64,000 bases of DNA from Herpetosiphon gulosus (GTDB lineage Bacteria > Chloroflexota > Chloroflexia > Chloroflexales > Herpetosiphonaceae). A program made the translations under genes and the position numbers. Numbering within the stretch: position 1 is the stretch's first letter; each line of letters begins with the position of its first letter. Below are positions 26,874 through 35,206 of this stretch, piece by piece. Below the pieces are notes generated by a model. The model did no database searches and was not told the origin of the DNA. It saw only the letters and a program-made list of their open reading frames with translations. The stretch spans positions 62,001-126,000 of the forward strand of contig NZ_BAABRU010000003.1 of NCBI RefSeq assembly GCF_039545135.1, read 5' to 3'.

Positions 26874-26910
26874 ATCAATATACGTATATTACATCAATAT
26901 ACGTATATTA
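26874..26910. promoter_or_regulatory. Twin palindromic operator AATATACGTATATT
   Basis: The 14-bp perfect palindrome AATATACGTATATT occurs at 26877-26890 and 26896-26909, inside an 18-bp direct repeat with a 19-bp period. It sits just upstream of the minus-strand gene. Spacing of nearly two helical turns fits cooperative binding of two dimers. Confidence 0.75.
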
Positions 26911-26958
26911 TCAAGTAAAGATCGATTAGCAAACTTGAAATTTTGCTATATTTAACTA

Positions 26959-26988
26959 TTGACAATACTGTGCAATACACAGTATTAT
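26959..26988 (+). promoter_or_regulatory. padR promoter with operator in the spacer; probably leaderless
   Basis: -35 TTGACA (26959-26964), 18-bp spacer, -10 TATTAT (26983-26988). AATACTGTG (26964-26972) and CACAGTATT (26978-26986) form a 9-bp inverted repeat that fills the spacer. The expected start is near 26995 and the ATG is at 26996, with no Shine-Dalgarno, so the transcript is probably leaderless. Confidence 0.8.
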
Positions 26989-26995
26989 AAGAACC

Positions 26996-27349
26996 ATGAT
27001 AATACAAGCAAAAGAACAAGAGGGATACGAAAAGTTATCCCAAGAATTACGGCGGGGAGTGGTGATATTGGCGGCGCTAAGCCAGCTGCAAACGCCCCAA
27101 TATGGCTACTCGCTGATTGATCGCCTAGCGGAACGCGGCTTTAGCATCGACCAAGGCACGCTTTACCCACTCTTGCGGCGCTTGGAAAGCCAAGGCTTTT
27201 TGGACAGTATGTGGAATGTCGAAGGCTCACGGCCACGCCGCTACTATGTGATTAATGAAGCAGGTCGCACCCTGCTAGGCCAATTGAGCCACGATTGGCA
27301 AAGCCTAGCCGAAGTTATGCAACGCTTATTAACTAATGAAGGAGCTTGA
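26996..27349 (+). CDS. PadR-family transcriptional regulator
   Basis: A 117-aa PadR winged-helix protein. Landmarks are LRRGVVILAALSQLQTPQYG, the recognition region IDQGTLYPLLRRLESQGFL (about residues 57-75) and the wing SRPRRYYVINEAGR. PadR proteins are dimeric repressors that usually control the adjacent membrane-protein gene and themselves. The operator overlaps its own promoter spacer. The downstream membrane-protein gene starts 1 nt after the stop. Confidence 0.93.
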   Translation: MIIQAKEQEGYEKLSQELRRGVVILAALSQLQTPQYGYSLIDRLAERGFSIDQGTLYPLLRRLESQGFLDSMWNVEGSRPRRYYVINEAGRTLLGQLSHDWQSLAEVMQRLLTNEGA

Positions 27350-27350
27350 G

Positions 27351-28361
27351 ATGGAACTAATTGAACGCTATCTTGCAGCAGTTGGCAATTATTTACCAGC
27401 CAAACAACGCAACGATATTTTGGATGAGCTACGTTCTTCGATCTACGATAGCCTTGAGCGCAACGATCAAGCGCTCAACGATGAGGCGGCAGTAGTCGCA
27501 ACCCTGCAAGCGCTGGGTGAGCCAGCCAAGGTAGCCGCTGCTTATGGTAACAACCAACAATATTTAATCAGCCCAGCGATGTTTCCGCAATTTCGAGCAG
27601 TGGTATTGCTGGTATTTAGCATTATTATCGTCAGCCAGCTTGGGTTAGCATTGCTGGCAACGATCGGCAATTATCGTTTGAATATTGTGCAAGTTGCTTG
27701 GAGCGCCATCAGCAATCTGCCTGCAACCTTTGGCCTGATTGTCGCGATTTTCTGGGGTGTGCAAAAGCTTGAAATTGAGGCTGAAACTGAGCCGAAAAAA
27801 CCGTTTGATCCACGCAAATTGCCAGCAATTACGCCCGCCAACGAGAAAATTAGCCGCAGCTCACAGCTGATTGGGATTGCAGTTCAGGTTATTTTGCTGG
27901 GCTGGCTGATGCAATTTCAGGCCGAGGGTGGCTTTCGTTGGGTTGATGGCAGTGGCTTGTTTGAAAACCCAGTGATTAGCCAATATTTTGCCTTGGTGGT
28001 GGTTGCCAGCATTTTCAATATAGTGGTTGACTTGATTGTGATGTGGCGCGGAGTTTGGCAAACCAGCACCCGCATCGCCTCACTAGCCGCCAGTGGCTTT
28101 AGTTTGATTGTGTTGTTTGTGTTAATTCGCGGCCATGCTGAGTGGCTGACCAACGCAGGCTATCCCAGTTCATTACGTCAACTCAGCCGCCTTGGCGAGC
28201 TGATTCGCGAAAATAACCCGGCAATTGGCATGAGTTCGTTCTATTATGGCTTGTCAATCACGGCCTTTTTCGTGATTATCGACGCAGGCTACACCGCCTA
28301 CAAACTATACCAAGAACGCAGCCAAGCCAAACTTCCCAACGATCTTATCGCTACCGTGTAA
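27351..28361 (+). CDS. PadR-associated membrane protein with HAAS-type N-terminus
   Basis: A 336-aa protein. The N-terminal HAAS-like region (MELIERYLAAVGNYLPAKQR then DILDELRSSIYDSLE) is the segment often encoded next to PadR regulators. About six hydrophobic segments follow (starting near 75, 115, 180, 215, 250 and 300). The ATG at 27351 has AAGGAG upstream, and padR ends 1 nt before. The function of such proteins is mostly unknown; a role in membrane stress or drug response is likely from its PadR partner. Confidence 0.85.
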   Translation: MELIERYLAAVGNYLPAKQRNDILDELRSSIYDSLERNDQALNDEAAVVATLQALGEPAKVAAAYGNNQQYLISPAMFPQFRAVVLLVFSIIIVSQLGLALLATIGNYRLNIVQVAWSAISNLPATFGLIVAIFWGVQKLEIEAETEPKKPFDPRKLPAITPANEKISRSSQLIGIAVQVILLGWLMQFQAEGGFRWVDGSGLFENPVISQYFALVVVASIFNIVVDLIVMWRGVWQTSTRIASLAASGFSLIVLFVLIRGHAEWLTNAGYPSSLRQLSRLGELIRENNPAIGMSSFYYGLSITAFFVIIDAGYTAYKLYQERSQAKLPNDLIATV

Positions 28362-28370
28362 AAAAGCTCT

Positions 28371-28410
28371 GATTTGGCAGGAGTTAATCGTGATTAACTC
28401 CTGCCAAATC
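28371..28410. terminator. Bidirectional terminator, 19-bp perfect stem
   Basis: 28371-28389 pairs with 28392-28410 with only 2 nt between. The plus strand is followed by GTTTT and the minus strand by a TTTTTT tract about 4 nt beyond the stem. It serves the convergent genes on both sides. Confidence 0.92.
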
Positions 28411-28413
28411 GTT

Positions 28414-29367
28414 TTAATTGACAGGCTTCGTTGCCAAGCGAGTACGTCGCTGCGCCCACCAACTTTGCGGCCAATTAGCATAACAAAGATGAATCAGCAT
28501 TACCAAAGGCAAAATCCAAGCCCAACGCAGGGTAAATTCTGGCTCAATCGGTTTAAATAACATCCACCCATACGAGAGCACAATCGTCCACCACTTGGGA
28601 TAAAACAAAATCAACACAATATAGGTATAAGTGCCAAAAAAGGGCGAGGCCAACGCCATCATCACAATGCTCAAGAGCACGCGCAGTTCGCGATCCTTAA
28701 ATAAGAAGGGAATCCAAATAAATGGCAAAGCAAAGCGCCAAGTATCGCCCGCTGCTAACCGCCAAACATGCGGTGGCAAAGTTTGGGTATTACTCAACCA
28801 ACGGATTGGCCAATCGATGCCAAACACCAAAAAACTCAGCAGTAACATGAGCGTCGGTGGAATTAACATTCGCCATAGATGGGAGAATTTCGGGCCAATA
28901 ATTAAACCAACAATCACTAAAGCCGTTACTTGCGGCTTAATTGCCAATAAACAAATGCCCAATCCATGCAGCCATGGATTTTCTGATTTCAGAATCAAAT
29001 ATAAACCAAGGCATAGAAAAATATCAACTTGGCCCAAAGAATATTGACCAATCATCGAAAATGAAATAATAACTAATGGGGTAATCTCCATTCGATAAAT
29101 TAGCCAAAACATCGTAGCAAATACCATAATGCTCCATAATGGCATTGCCCAGTTGTTATCTGGCAAGATCATGAGTGGTGCAAAAATCCAACGCGCATAA
29201 TAAGGATTAAAGCCACAATTATCACATCCTTTGGCAAAAGGCATATAATATTTATATAGATCTTCACCAAACCTTGGGGTATACAATGACATAGCCGATA
29301 GAACAACGGCAACAATAATCACTATAATCCAAGAAATTCGCTTAATGTCGATCGATGCTTGTGCCAT
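28414..29367 (-). CDS. GT87-like polytopic membrane protein (DUF2029)
   Basis: A 317-aa protein with about eight to nine hydrophobic helices. The N-terminal part has GEDLYKYYMPFAKG after the first helix, then a long membrane region with WLGLG-like and LLAIKPQ motifs (LAIKPQVTALVIVGL) typical of the family 87 mannosyltransferase/DUF2029 group. These use polyprenyl-phosphate sugars outside the membrane. The acidic residues after helix 1 would be catalytic. ATG 29367 has GAGGAG upstream. It is monocistronic. Confidence 0.75.
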   Translation of the reverse strand: MAQASIDIKRISWIIVIIVAVVLSAMSLYTPRFGEDLYKYYMPFAKGCDNCGFNPYYARWIFAPLMILPDNNWAMPLWSIMVFATMFWLIYRMEITPLVIISFSMIGQYSLGQVDIFLCLGLYLILKSENPWLHGLGICLLAIKPQVTALVIVGLIIGPKFSHLWRMLIPPTLMLLLSFLVFGIDWPIRWLSNTQTLPPHVWRLAAGDTWRFALPFIWIPFLFKDRELRVLLSIVMMALASPFFGTYTYIVLILFYPKWWTIVLSYGWMLFKPIEPEFTLRWAWILPLVMLIHLCYANWPQSWWAQRRTRLATKPVN

Positions 29368-29484
29368 ACGCTTACTCCTCTAGTCGGATAGATGCTTCAT
29401 AATACCAAAAAAGTCGCTGAGTCAGGTTGTGCAAAAGCTATGGCATAATCAAGCCGAGATCATGTTGCCAATGGGGGAATCCGA

Positions 29485-29916
29485 ATGTCGCGCAGGTATC
29501 CGAGCCAACCATTAATTGGTGTAGCTGTGATGGTTTGGCACAATCAACGAGTGCTTTTAGTCCAACGAGCCAAGGAGCCATTGGCTGGCCAGTGGAGCGT
29601 TCCAGGTGGGGCAATCGAGTTGGGCGAAACAGTCGAGGCTGCTGCCCGCCGCGAAATTCGCGAAGAATGTAACGTCGAAATCAGCCAGCCACGCTTGATC
29701 ACCGCTGTCGATGTGATTAATCGTGATCAAGCTAATCAGGTGCAATATCATTATGTCTTGTTGGAGATGCAGGCCGAGTGGCTCAGTGGCGAACCCCAAG
29801 CCGGCGATGATGCACTCGCGATTGGTTGGTTTGGGGTTGAAGATCTGGCAGGCCTCGATATTCACTCTGAAACCCGTTTGTTGGTGGAAACTGTCGCAGC
29901 CCAACGCCTCGATTAA
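29485..29916 (+). CDS. Nudix hydrolase
   Basis: A 143-aa Nudix protein. The box runs over residues 41-63 (GGAIELGETVEAAARREI followed by REECNV), with all family Gly and Glu positions in place. The flanking sequence VMVWHNQRVLLVQRAKEP and SVPGG is like ADP-ribose or 8-oxo-nucleotide hydrolases of the MutT/NudF type; the substrate is not decidable. A GC-rich hairpin follows directly. Confidence 0.93.
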   Translation: MSRRYPSQPLIGVAVMVWHNQRVLLVQRAKEPLAGQWSVPGGAIELGETVEAAARREIREECNVEISQPRLITAVDVINRDQANQVQYHYVLLEMQAEWLSGEPQAGDDALAIGWFGVEDLAGLDIHSETRLLVETVAAQRLD

Positions 29917-29919
29917 ATT

Positions 29920-29953
29920 CACCCCCCCGTTGAGCTAACCCAACGGGGGGGGT
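29920..29953. terminator. GC-rich hairpin between convergent Nudix and SufT genes
   Basis: CACCCCCCCGTTG (29920-29932) pairs with CAACGGGGGGGGTG (29941-29954) with one bulged G. There is no T tract on the plus strand, so its efficiency is uncertain. Confidence 0.65.
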
Positions 29954-29962
29954 GTCAGCAAT

Positions 29963-30280
29963 TTAGAAATAGCCTAATTCGTCTTTAGCATCTTGGCTCA
30001 TCATTTCGGGGTTCCAAAATGGAGTCCAAACCAAGTTGATATTCACATCATTCAAGCTTGGATGAATCACTTCCAGCGCTTTAACTTCTTTATGGGCTTG
30101 GTCGATAATTTGTGGTCCAGCTGGACAAGCAGGAGTTGTCAGGGTCATATCAACCACGATTTGGCGGCCTTCATCACGAATATCAACATTGTAGATCAAG
30201 CCCAAATCAACGATATTAACCCCAATTTCAGGGTCAACTACGTTTTTGAGCGCTGAACGAACCATATCATCACTAAGCAT
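29963..30280 (-). CDS. sufT: MIP18/DUF59-family Fe-S assembly protein (SufT-like)
   Basis: A 105-aa DUF59 protein. Signature VVDPEIGVNIVDLGLIY (about residues 14-30) and the conserved TTPACPAGP with the single Cys near residue 50. SufT helps in maturation of iron-sulfur proteins. It follows sufU on the same strand with 38 bp between, so both are probably co-transcribed. ATG 30280 has AAGGAA upstream. Confidence 0.9.
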   Translation of the reverse strand: MLSDDMVRSALKNVVDPEIGVNIVDLGLIYNVDIRDEGRQIVVDMTLTTPACPAGPQIIDQAHKEVKALEVIHPSLNDVNINLVWTPFWNPEMMSQDAKDELGYF

Positions 30281-30318
30281 TGAGTTTCCTTCCTATCGTC
30301 CACACCAAGTTGGTGTGA

Positions 30319-30777
30319 TTAATTTGAAAATGTTTCAGGCGCGGTCTGGGCCGGGGCGTTTTCACCAAGCTCAGCCCGAATCTGATCGTTACGGTATTTT
30401 TTGATCGCAGCTTTGAGCGTGCCCAAAGCCAAGGTTGCACAACGCGGGCGCGATTGCACAATCTCACGGCCTAGCTCATCGATCATCCAATTAAAATCCA
30501 AGGCTTCAACCGCTGTCAAGGCTTGGCCCTGCATTTGTTCGAGCAAAATCGAGGCGGCAGCTTGACTGATGGTGCAGCCCTCGCCAACAAATGCCAGATC
30601 TTGAATGGCATCATTGGCTGAATCGACCTTGAGATAAATTGTTACGACATCGCCGCAACCAGGATTACCACCAGGCATGGTTACATCCGGATCGGCCAAT
30701 TCGCCGCGATGGCGCGGTTGTTCATAATGTTCGAGCAAAAACTCGATAGCTTCTTGGCGATCCACATTCGCCTCCAT
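30319..30777 (-). CDS. sufU: SufU-type iron-sulfur / sulfur-transfer scaffold
   Basis: A 152-aa protein. Three conserved Cys regions are visible: GNPGCGD (about residue 40), EGCTIS (67) and RPRCATL (113), as in SufU, which takes sulfur from SufS via a zinc site. HYEQPRHRG near the N-terminus matches the family. Two starts are possible: ATG 30777, or GTG 30765, which has GGAGG five bases upstream and gives a more normal length. No sufS or sufBCD is adjacent in the window, which is unusual for sufU. SufT is downstream. Confidence 0.9.
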   Translation of the reverse strand: MEANVDRQEAIEFLLEHYEQPRHRGELADPDVTMPGGNPGCGDVVTIYLKVDSANDAIQDLAFVGEGCTISQAAASILLEQMQGQALTAVEALDFNWMIDELGREIVQSRPRCATLALGTLKAAIKKYRNDQIRAELGENAPAQTAPETFSN

Positions 30778-30840
30778 AACTGGTGCTCATTTCTGTTTGT
30801 ATTGTACACGATTCTCCTGCAAAATTGGCTAGCTAAATAG

Positions 30841-30871
30841 CAAAACACCACCCGCAACGAGTGGTGTTTTG
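30841..30871 (-). terminator. Terminator after the lipase gene
   Basis: An 11-bp perfect stem CAAAACACCAC (30841-30851) with GTGGTGTTTTG (30861-30871). It lies 24 bp past the lipase stop on the minus strand. Confidence 0.8.
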
Positions 30872-30894
30872 GCGGAATTTAGTTGTTTGAGGTT

Positions 30895-32538
30895 TTAGCG
30901 GCCAGCAGGCAAGCTGTTGGCTGGGTTCTTGGCAGCACTATCGACAACCCCAATATTCAGCGGAATTGAGCGCTCGAAGCTGCTCCCATCAGCGGCAGTA
31001 CCAGTCACCGTGACAGCTACTTGATACAAACCAAAGGCTTGTGGGCTAGTCAAATTCAAACTAGCGCTATCGACACCTTTGGCTGCTAGACTGCGGTTGG
31101 TTGGCATAGCGCTGTGCAACTCAGTGCCTTGAGGCGTGCCGGTCAATTGAGCCTTGACGCTCAAACCTTGGGCAGTAGGAGCATTAACCTTCAAGCCCAA
31201 ACTTTGATTAGGCTGAGCCAACAAGCTAGCGGCATCAAGTTGCACCTTCAAGCTGCTATCCAGCGTGGCATTGAACAGATAGGCGCTATCGGCCTTGCCA
31301 CCGCTGACCACCACCGACCAAGCACCGCTAGCTGGAGCAGTCACTTCAGCGCTGTAGTGGTAGGCTCCACGGAAGAATTCAGTATCAAGCTCAGGCTTGT
31401 TGGCAGCATAGCGATTGCCTTGGGAATCAACAAACGCCACATCGAGATCAGCGCTATTGCTGACAAAATCGAAGTTGGCGGTTTTCACCCCAGTTTCGAG
31501 ATTGAAGCGAATACCACCACGGCTAGCGTTTTCGAGCATCCCACCCCGCAAAATGCTGTTGGCATTGATCGTGGTCGCTTGCTCGGCAACTGGACTGTTG
31601 GCGCTATTTTCGCTGACTTTGCTGCGGAAGGTTCCGCGCACGCTTGGCTCAATTGAAGTCCAAACCACATTGCCCAAACGAATATTGTCGTGGTCATAGT
31701 TGCGGGTAAAGAGTCGGGTATATTGGCGGGGGTGAATCGAGCTGCTGACTTGCACCACCCCGTCATTATCACCAGAAATATAAGCCCCACCAAACCACAT
31801 TGCCGAGAAGAATGGCCCATGGTTGGTGCCGCCAGCGGTGTGGAAGCGCACATTACTATAGTTAGCACTGCCATCGGTTTGCGAGCGGAAGTTATTCATG
31901 TAGGAAGTTTGCATTGAATAGGTGCCATCATCACGTTGACCAAGCAATGAAGCCAGCCAACCCGCCCACCAGCTATTAGCCAAATCGGCCAATTGTGAGC
32001 CACGATGTGGCGAGCTGAGGGTAACAATATTTTGCACCTTGCCACTTGCGCCATAGTGAATCACAGCGCTGTTGGTATCGACACCACCTTTGCTATGGGC
32101 GATAATGTTAACTGAGCGCACCCCATAATGATTTAAAATAACGTCTAATTGGCGATTCAGGGTCGCGCCGTTAGTCCAAATTGATGACGATGGACCATCA
32201 ACTTCATCATCAATACTCACAAAGGCGGTACGATAACCAGCCGCATAGGCTTTATCATACATATCGTTCGTGCCGTGGTACATGGTCGCACCCCACCAGT
32301 TGGGAGCCTTGCCGTGTAACCCATGGACAAAGACCAAGACCGGCTTGCTACTGCTGTTGGCTGGCACAGCACCAACCCAAACGCGGCCTTTACCAGCACC
32401 ATTGACTTCAGCAATAATCCGCGGAGCTGGCGCAGCCATTAAATGGGCTGATTGGGCTTGAACCGACTTGTGTGGAAGGCTAACTGTGGCCAACATGAGG
32501 GCGATCAGGGCCAAAATAACTGCAATCCGACGTTTCAC
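30895..32538 (-). CDS. Secreted alpha/beta-hydrolase (lipase-like) with C-terminal Ig-like domain
   Basis: A 547-aa exported hydrolase. Signal peptide (RIAVILALIALMLATVSL), then an alpha/beta-hydrolase domain: oxyanion HGLHGKAPNW and nucleophile elbow AHSKGG, with the Ser near residue 150. This GxSxG variant is A-H-S-K-G. The C-terminal 250 residues are beta-rich: a pre-peptidase-like domain (LDVAFVDSQGN) and an Ig-like module. It has no YLP tail; the end is SLPAGR. GTG 32538 is taken as start because AAGGAG lies six bases upstream; an ATG at 32568 would put that site inside the gene. Confidence 0.87.
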   Translation of the reverse strand: MKRRIAVILALIALMLATVSLPHKSVQAQSAHLMAAPAPRIIAEVNGAGKGRVWVGAVPANSSSKPVLVFVHGLHGKAPNWWGATMYHGTNDMYDKAYAAGYRTAFVSIDDEVDGPSSSIWTNGATLNRQLDVILNHYGVRSVNIIAHSKGGVDTNSAVIHYGASGKVQNIVTLSSPHRGSQLADLANSWWAGWLASLLGQRDDGTYSMQTSYMNNFRSQTDGSANYSNVRFHTAGGTNHGPFFSAMWFGGAYISGDNDGVVQVSSSIHPRQYTRLFTRNYDHDNIRLGNVVWTSIEPSVRGTFRSKVSENSANSPVAEQATTINANSILRGGMLENASRGGIRFNLETGVKTANFDFVSNSADLDVAFVDSQGNRYAANKPELDTEFFRGAYHYSAEVTAPASGAWSVVVSGGKADSAYLFNATLDSSLKVQLDAASLLAQPNQSLGLKVNAPTAQGLSVKAQLTGTPQGTELHSAMPTNRSLAAKGVDSASLNLTSPQAFGLYQVAVTVTGTAADGSSFERSIPLNIGVVDSAAKNPANSLPAGR

Positions 32539-32571
32539 GAACGACTCCTTTGCATTGCTCATCGTCACTGA

Positions 32572-32584
32572 CGAACGACCGTAG
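32572..32584. promoter_or_regulatory. Palindrome TCGTCA-C-TGACGA in a divergent promoter
   Basis: A 13-bp perfect palindrome 34-46 bp upstream of the lipase GTG, between the lipase and the NB-ARC regulator. It could be an operator for the regulator; this is inference. Confidence 0.4.
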
Positions 32585-32697
32585 AGAGAATCGACTGACG
32601 GATATGTGGGAGAAATTGGTGGATGGCTATAGCATAACGCAGAATGTCAAAATAGTCAAAACTTTATTAATAGAGTGTATTTGAGGAGTATTTGGCA

Positions 32698-35079
32698 ATG
32701 AATCAGCATTTCTGGCAGGTTGAATGGCTGCAACAACTGCTGCAACAACCGCATATTGCGCTTAATCAGCCAGCAATCCAGCAGCTTGTACATGCCAAAG
32801 GTGGTCTGCATACATTGTTGCAATGGCTTTGCCAACAAGCATTACAGCCGGATCAACAACGCTTACTGCAATTGATTGTGACCGAACCCCAACGCAGTAT
32901 CGCCTATTATGCCGATAGCTTGGGAATTCACACGACCACCTATCATCGCCATTTCAAAAAGGCCTGCCAACAACTAACCATGCTTTTAAATGATGGAGTT
33001 GGCGAGCATCACGCAAACCCAAACTTCAACCTACCGATTCCGCCAACCCGCTGTTTAGGCCGTGGCAACGAGCAACAAAGCATCAATCGGCTTTTTGCCA
33101 AAGGCCAACGCTTGATCAGCATTTTAGGCTTTGGTGGAGTTGGCAAAACCCGCTTGGCGTTGGCGATTGCCGAAACCCAGCAGGCTAATTATCGTGATGG
33201 AGTCTGTTTTTGTGGGCTAGCCAGCATCAATCAACCACAATTAGTTTTAGCAACGATCGCCGAAGCACTTGGAGTAGCTATTGGCCCACAACAAACGACT
33301 GAAAAAGCGCTGCAACAATTTTTAGCCAAGCGCCAACTCTTGCTGATTTTGGATAATGTTGAGCATGTCGTCGAAGGGGTCGCGGCAATTGGCCAACTGT
33401 TGCGCGAAGCACCGCAATTGCAAATTTTGGCAACCAGCCGCGTGCCGCTCAATTTATATGGCGAATATATGCTGCAACTTCAGCCGTTGGTCGTGCCAAC
33501 CAAACCAATTGCCAGCCAAGATTTGGCTGAAACACCAGCAATTGCCCTGTTTATCGAACGTGCTCAAAGCCATGCTGCCAGATTTAGCCTCGATGACGCT
33601 AGCCTTGAAGCCATTCGCCAGATTTGTAGCCAACTTGAGGGCTTGCCCTTGGCGCTCGAATTAGCTGCCGCCCACACGCGGGTGCTCTCGCCGCAACGCT
33701 TAGCCCAACAGCTAACCAATCATGTACTTGGCCTCAAAACGAGCATTCGCGATTTGCCCGAACGCCAACGCAGCCTACGTAATCTGATTAGTTGGAGCGT
33801 CGATCTGCTTGCGCCAAGCCAGCAACAAGCCCTGCAAGCCTTAGCAATTTGGCCCGCTGGCTGGACACCTAGCAGCGCAAGCTTCGCACTTGATCTAGCC
33901 GAGGATGATCCGACGCTCTACGACATCTTGGCAAACTTGGTTGATCATCATTTAATTATGCAAGTACCACAGACTGAGCGCTGGGTTTTGCACCCATTTG
34001 TACGCGAATATGTACTAGAGCAATTAACGTCAGCCCGACAGCAACAATTTGCCCAGCAACATCTTGCTTGGGCTACCCAATTGAGCGAGGCCTTTAACCA
34101 GCATTTTGCCGATGCCCAACAAGAATGGCTCGATTTATTCGAGGCTGAGCACGACAATCTACGAGCAGCCTTGGCTTGGGCCAGCAGCAACCACTACCCG
34201 ATTGCCACCTTGAATATTGCGGTTAATAGTTGGCGTTTTTGGTGGGCACGTAGCTATTTCAATGAAGGCCAACAATGGCTGGATCAAGCTTTAGTCCAAG
34301 CCACTAGCCAAGCCCAGAACCTTGAGCCAATCTTGCATTCACGCGCCTTGAATGCCTGTGGAGCTATCGCTTGGAGTCGCGGCGATATTGCGGCGGCCCA
34401 AGCGCATTTTAGCCAGAGCCTAGCACTCTACGATGCCAACAATAATCCGATTGGCGCGGCCATGGTGCGCAATAATCTGGCGCTCGTGGCGATTAAACAG
34501 CAGGCCTATGCCCAAGCTGAAAGCTTATTTGAACTGAATGCAACAGTTTTTGGTAGCACTGTCGAACAAGCCGCCAATTATGCCGCAACCCTGAGCAACC
34601 TAGCTATGTTAGCGCGTTATCGTGGCGATTTGCAACGTGCCTATGATTTGGCCCAGCAAACCCTCGCCCTGCGTCAAACCCTCAATAACCAGTGGGCAAC
34701 CGCAACCTCGTTGACCAATTTAGGGGCAATTAGCCTGCAACGCGGCGAATTTCAGCAGGCCCAGCGCTACTATCAACAAAGTTTGCAGGTGTTGCACCAG
34801 CTTGGCGAGCGCGAAAGTATCGCCGAATGTTTGGAGGGCTTGGCAATTTTGGCGATTCAGTCCGGCCAATATCAACTTGGTGCCCAACGCTTGATGATGG
34901 TCGAACAATTACGCGAATCAATCGGCGCACCACGCTCTGAGCCAGAACAAGCTCTGCTAGCACCATGGATCGCCCAACTTGAGCAGCAACTCGACCTAAG
35001 CATTCGCCAACAACTTCACCAGCAGACCAGCCTTGATCTGCTTAAATCAATGATTGAGCAAGCACTCAGCGAACTCTAA
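32698..35079 (+). CDS. HTH / NB-ARC / TPR transcriptional regulator
   Basis: A 793-aa STAND regulator. Residues 60-95 form a helix-turn-helix (QRSIAYYADSLGIHTTTYHR; last helix HRHFKKA). Then comes NB-ARC: Walker A LGFGGVGKTRLALAIAE (about 141-157), Walker B LLLILDNVEHV, ATSRVPL and GLPLALELAAAHT. TPRs run from about residue 510 (for example YYQQSLQVLHQLGERESIAE). It is divergent from the secreted lipase gene. ATG 32698 has GAGGAG nine bases upstream; the frame begins at TTG 32692. The same domain set with a different HTH is found at 21708. Confidence 0.88.
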   Translation: MNQHFWQVEWLQQLLQQPHIALNQPAIQQLVHAKGGLHTLLQWLCQQALQPDQQRLLQLIVTEPQRSIAYYADSLGIHTTTYHRHFKKACQQLTMLLNDGVGEHHANPNFNLPIPPTRCLGRGNEQQSINRLFAKGQRLISILGFGGVGKTRLALAIAETQQANYRDGVCFCGLASINQPQLVLATIAEALGVAIGPQQTTEKALQQFLAKRQLLLILDNVEHVVEGVAAIGQLLREAPQLQILATSRVPLNLYGEYMLQLQPLVVPTKPIASQDLAETPAIALFIERAQSHAARFSLDDASLEAIRQICSQLEGLPLALELAAAHTRVLSPQRLAQQLTNHVLGLKTSIRDLPERQRSLRNLISWSVDLLAPSQQQALQALAIWPAGWTPSSASFALDLAEDDPTLYDILANLVDHHLIMQVPQTERWVLHPFVREYVLEQLTSARQQQFAQQHLAWATQLSEAFNQHFADAQQEWLDLFEAEHDNLRAALAWASSNHYPIATLNIAVNSWRFWWARSYFNEGQQWLDQALVQATSQAQNLEPILHSRALNACGAIAWSRGDIAAAQAHFSQSLALYDANNNPIGAAMVRNNLALVAIKQQAYAQAESLFELNATVFGSTVEQAANYAATLSNLAMLARYRGDLQRAYDLAQQTLALRQTLNNQWATATSLTNLGAISLQRGEFQQAQRYYQQSLQVLHQLGERESIAECLEGLAILAIQSGQYQLGAQRLMMVEQLRESIGAPRSEPEQALLAPWIAQLEQQLDLSIRQQLHQQTSLDLLKSMIEQALSEL

Positions 35080-35097
35080 AAGTAACGTAACAGCTAT

Positions 35098-35149
35098 GGC
35101 CTCGGTTGGGTATATGGGTTTTGATCACCCAACATTCCAAACCGAGGCC
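35098..35149. terminator. Bidirectional terminator
   Basis: GGCCTCGGTT (35098-35107) pairs with AACCGAGGCC (35140-35149), with an inner TTGGGT/ACCCAA pair. It lies between convergent genes; T tracts are weak. Confidence 0.6.
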
Positions 35150-35206
35150 ACGTTGTATTGATTGCGATTATGGTTACTTTAGGAACGTGATTATCGCCAG
35201 CTTTAC

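Noticed and set aside
29427-29672. Open frame overlapping the Nudix gene start
   Set aside because: Different frame, Cys/Ser/Trp-rich random composition, and the Nudix frame is clearly coding.
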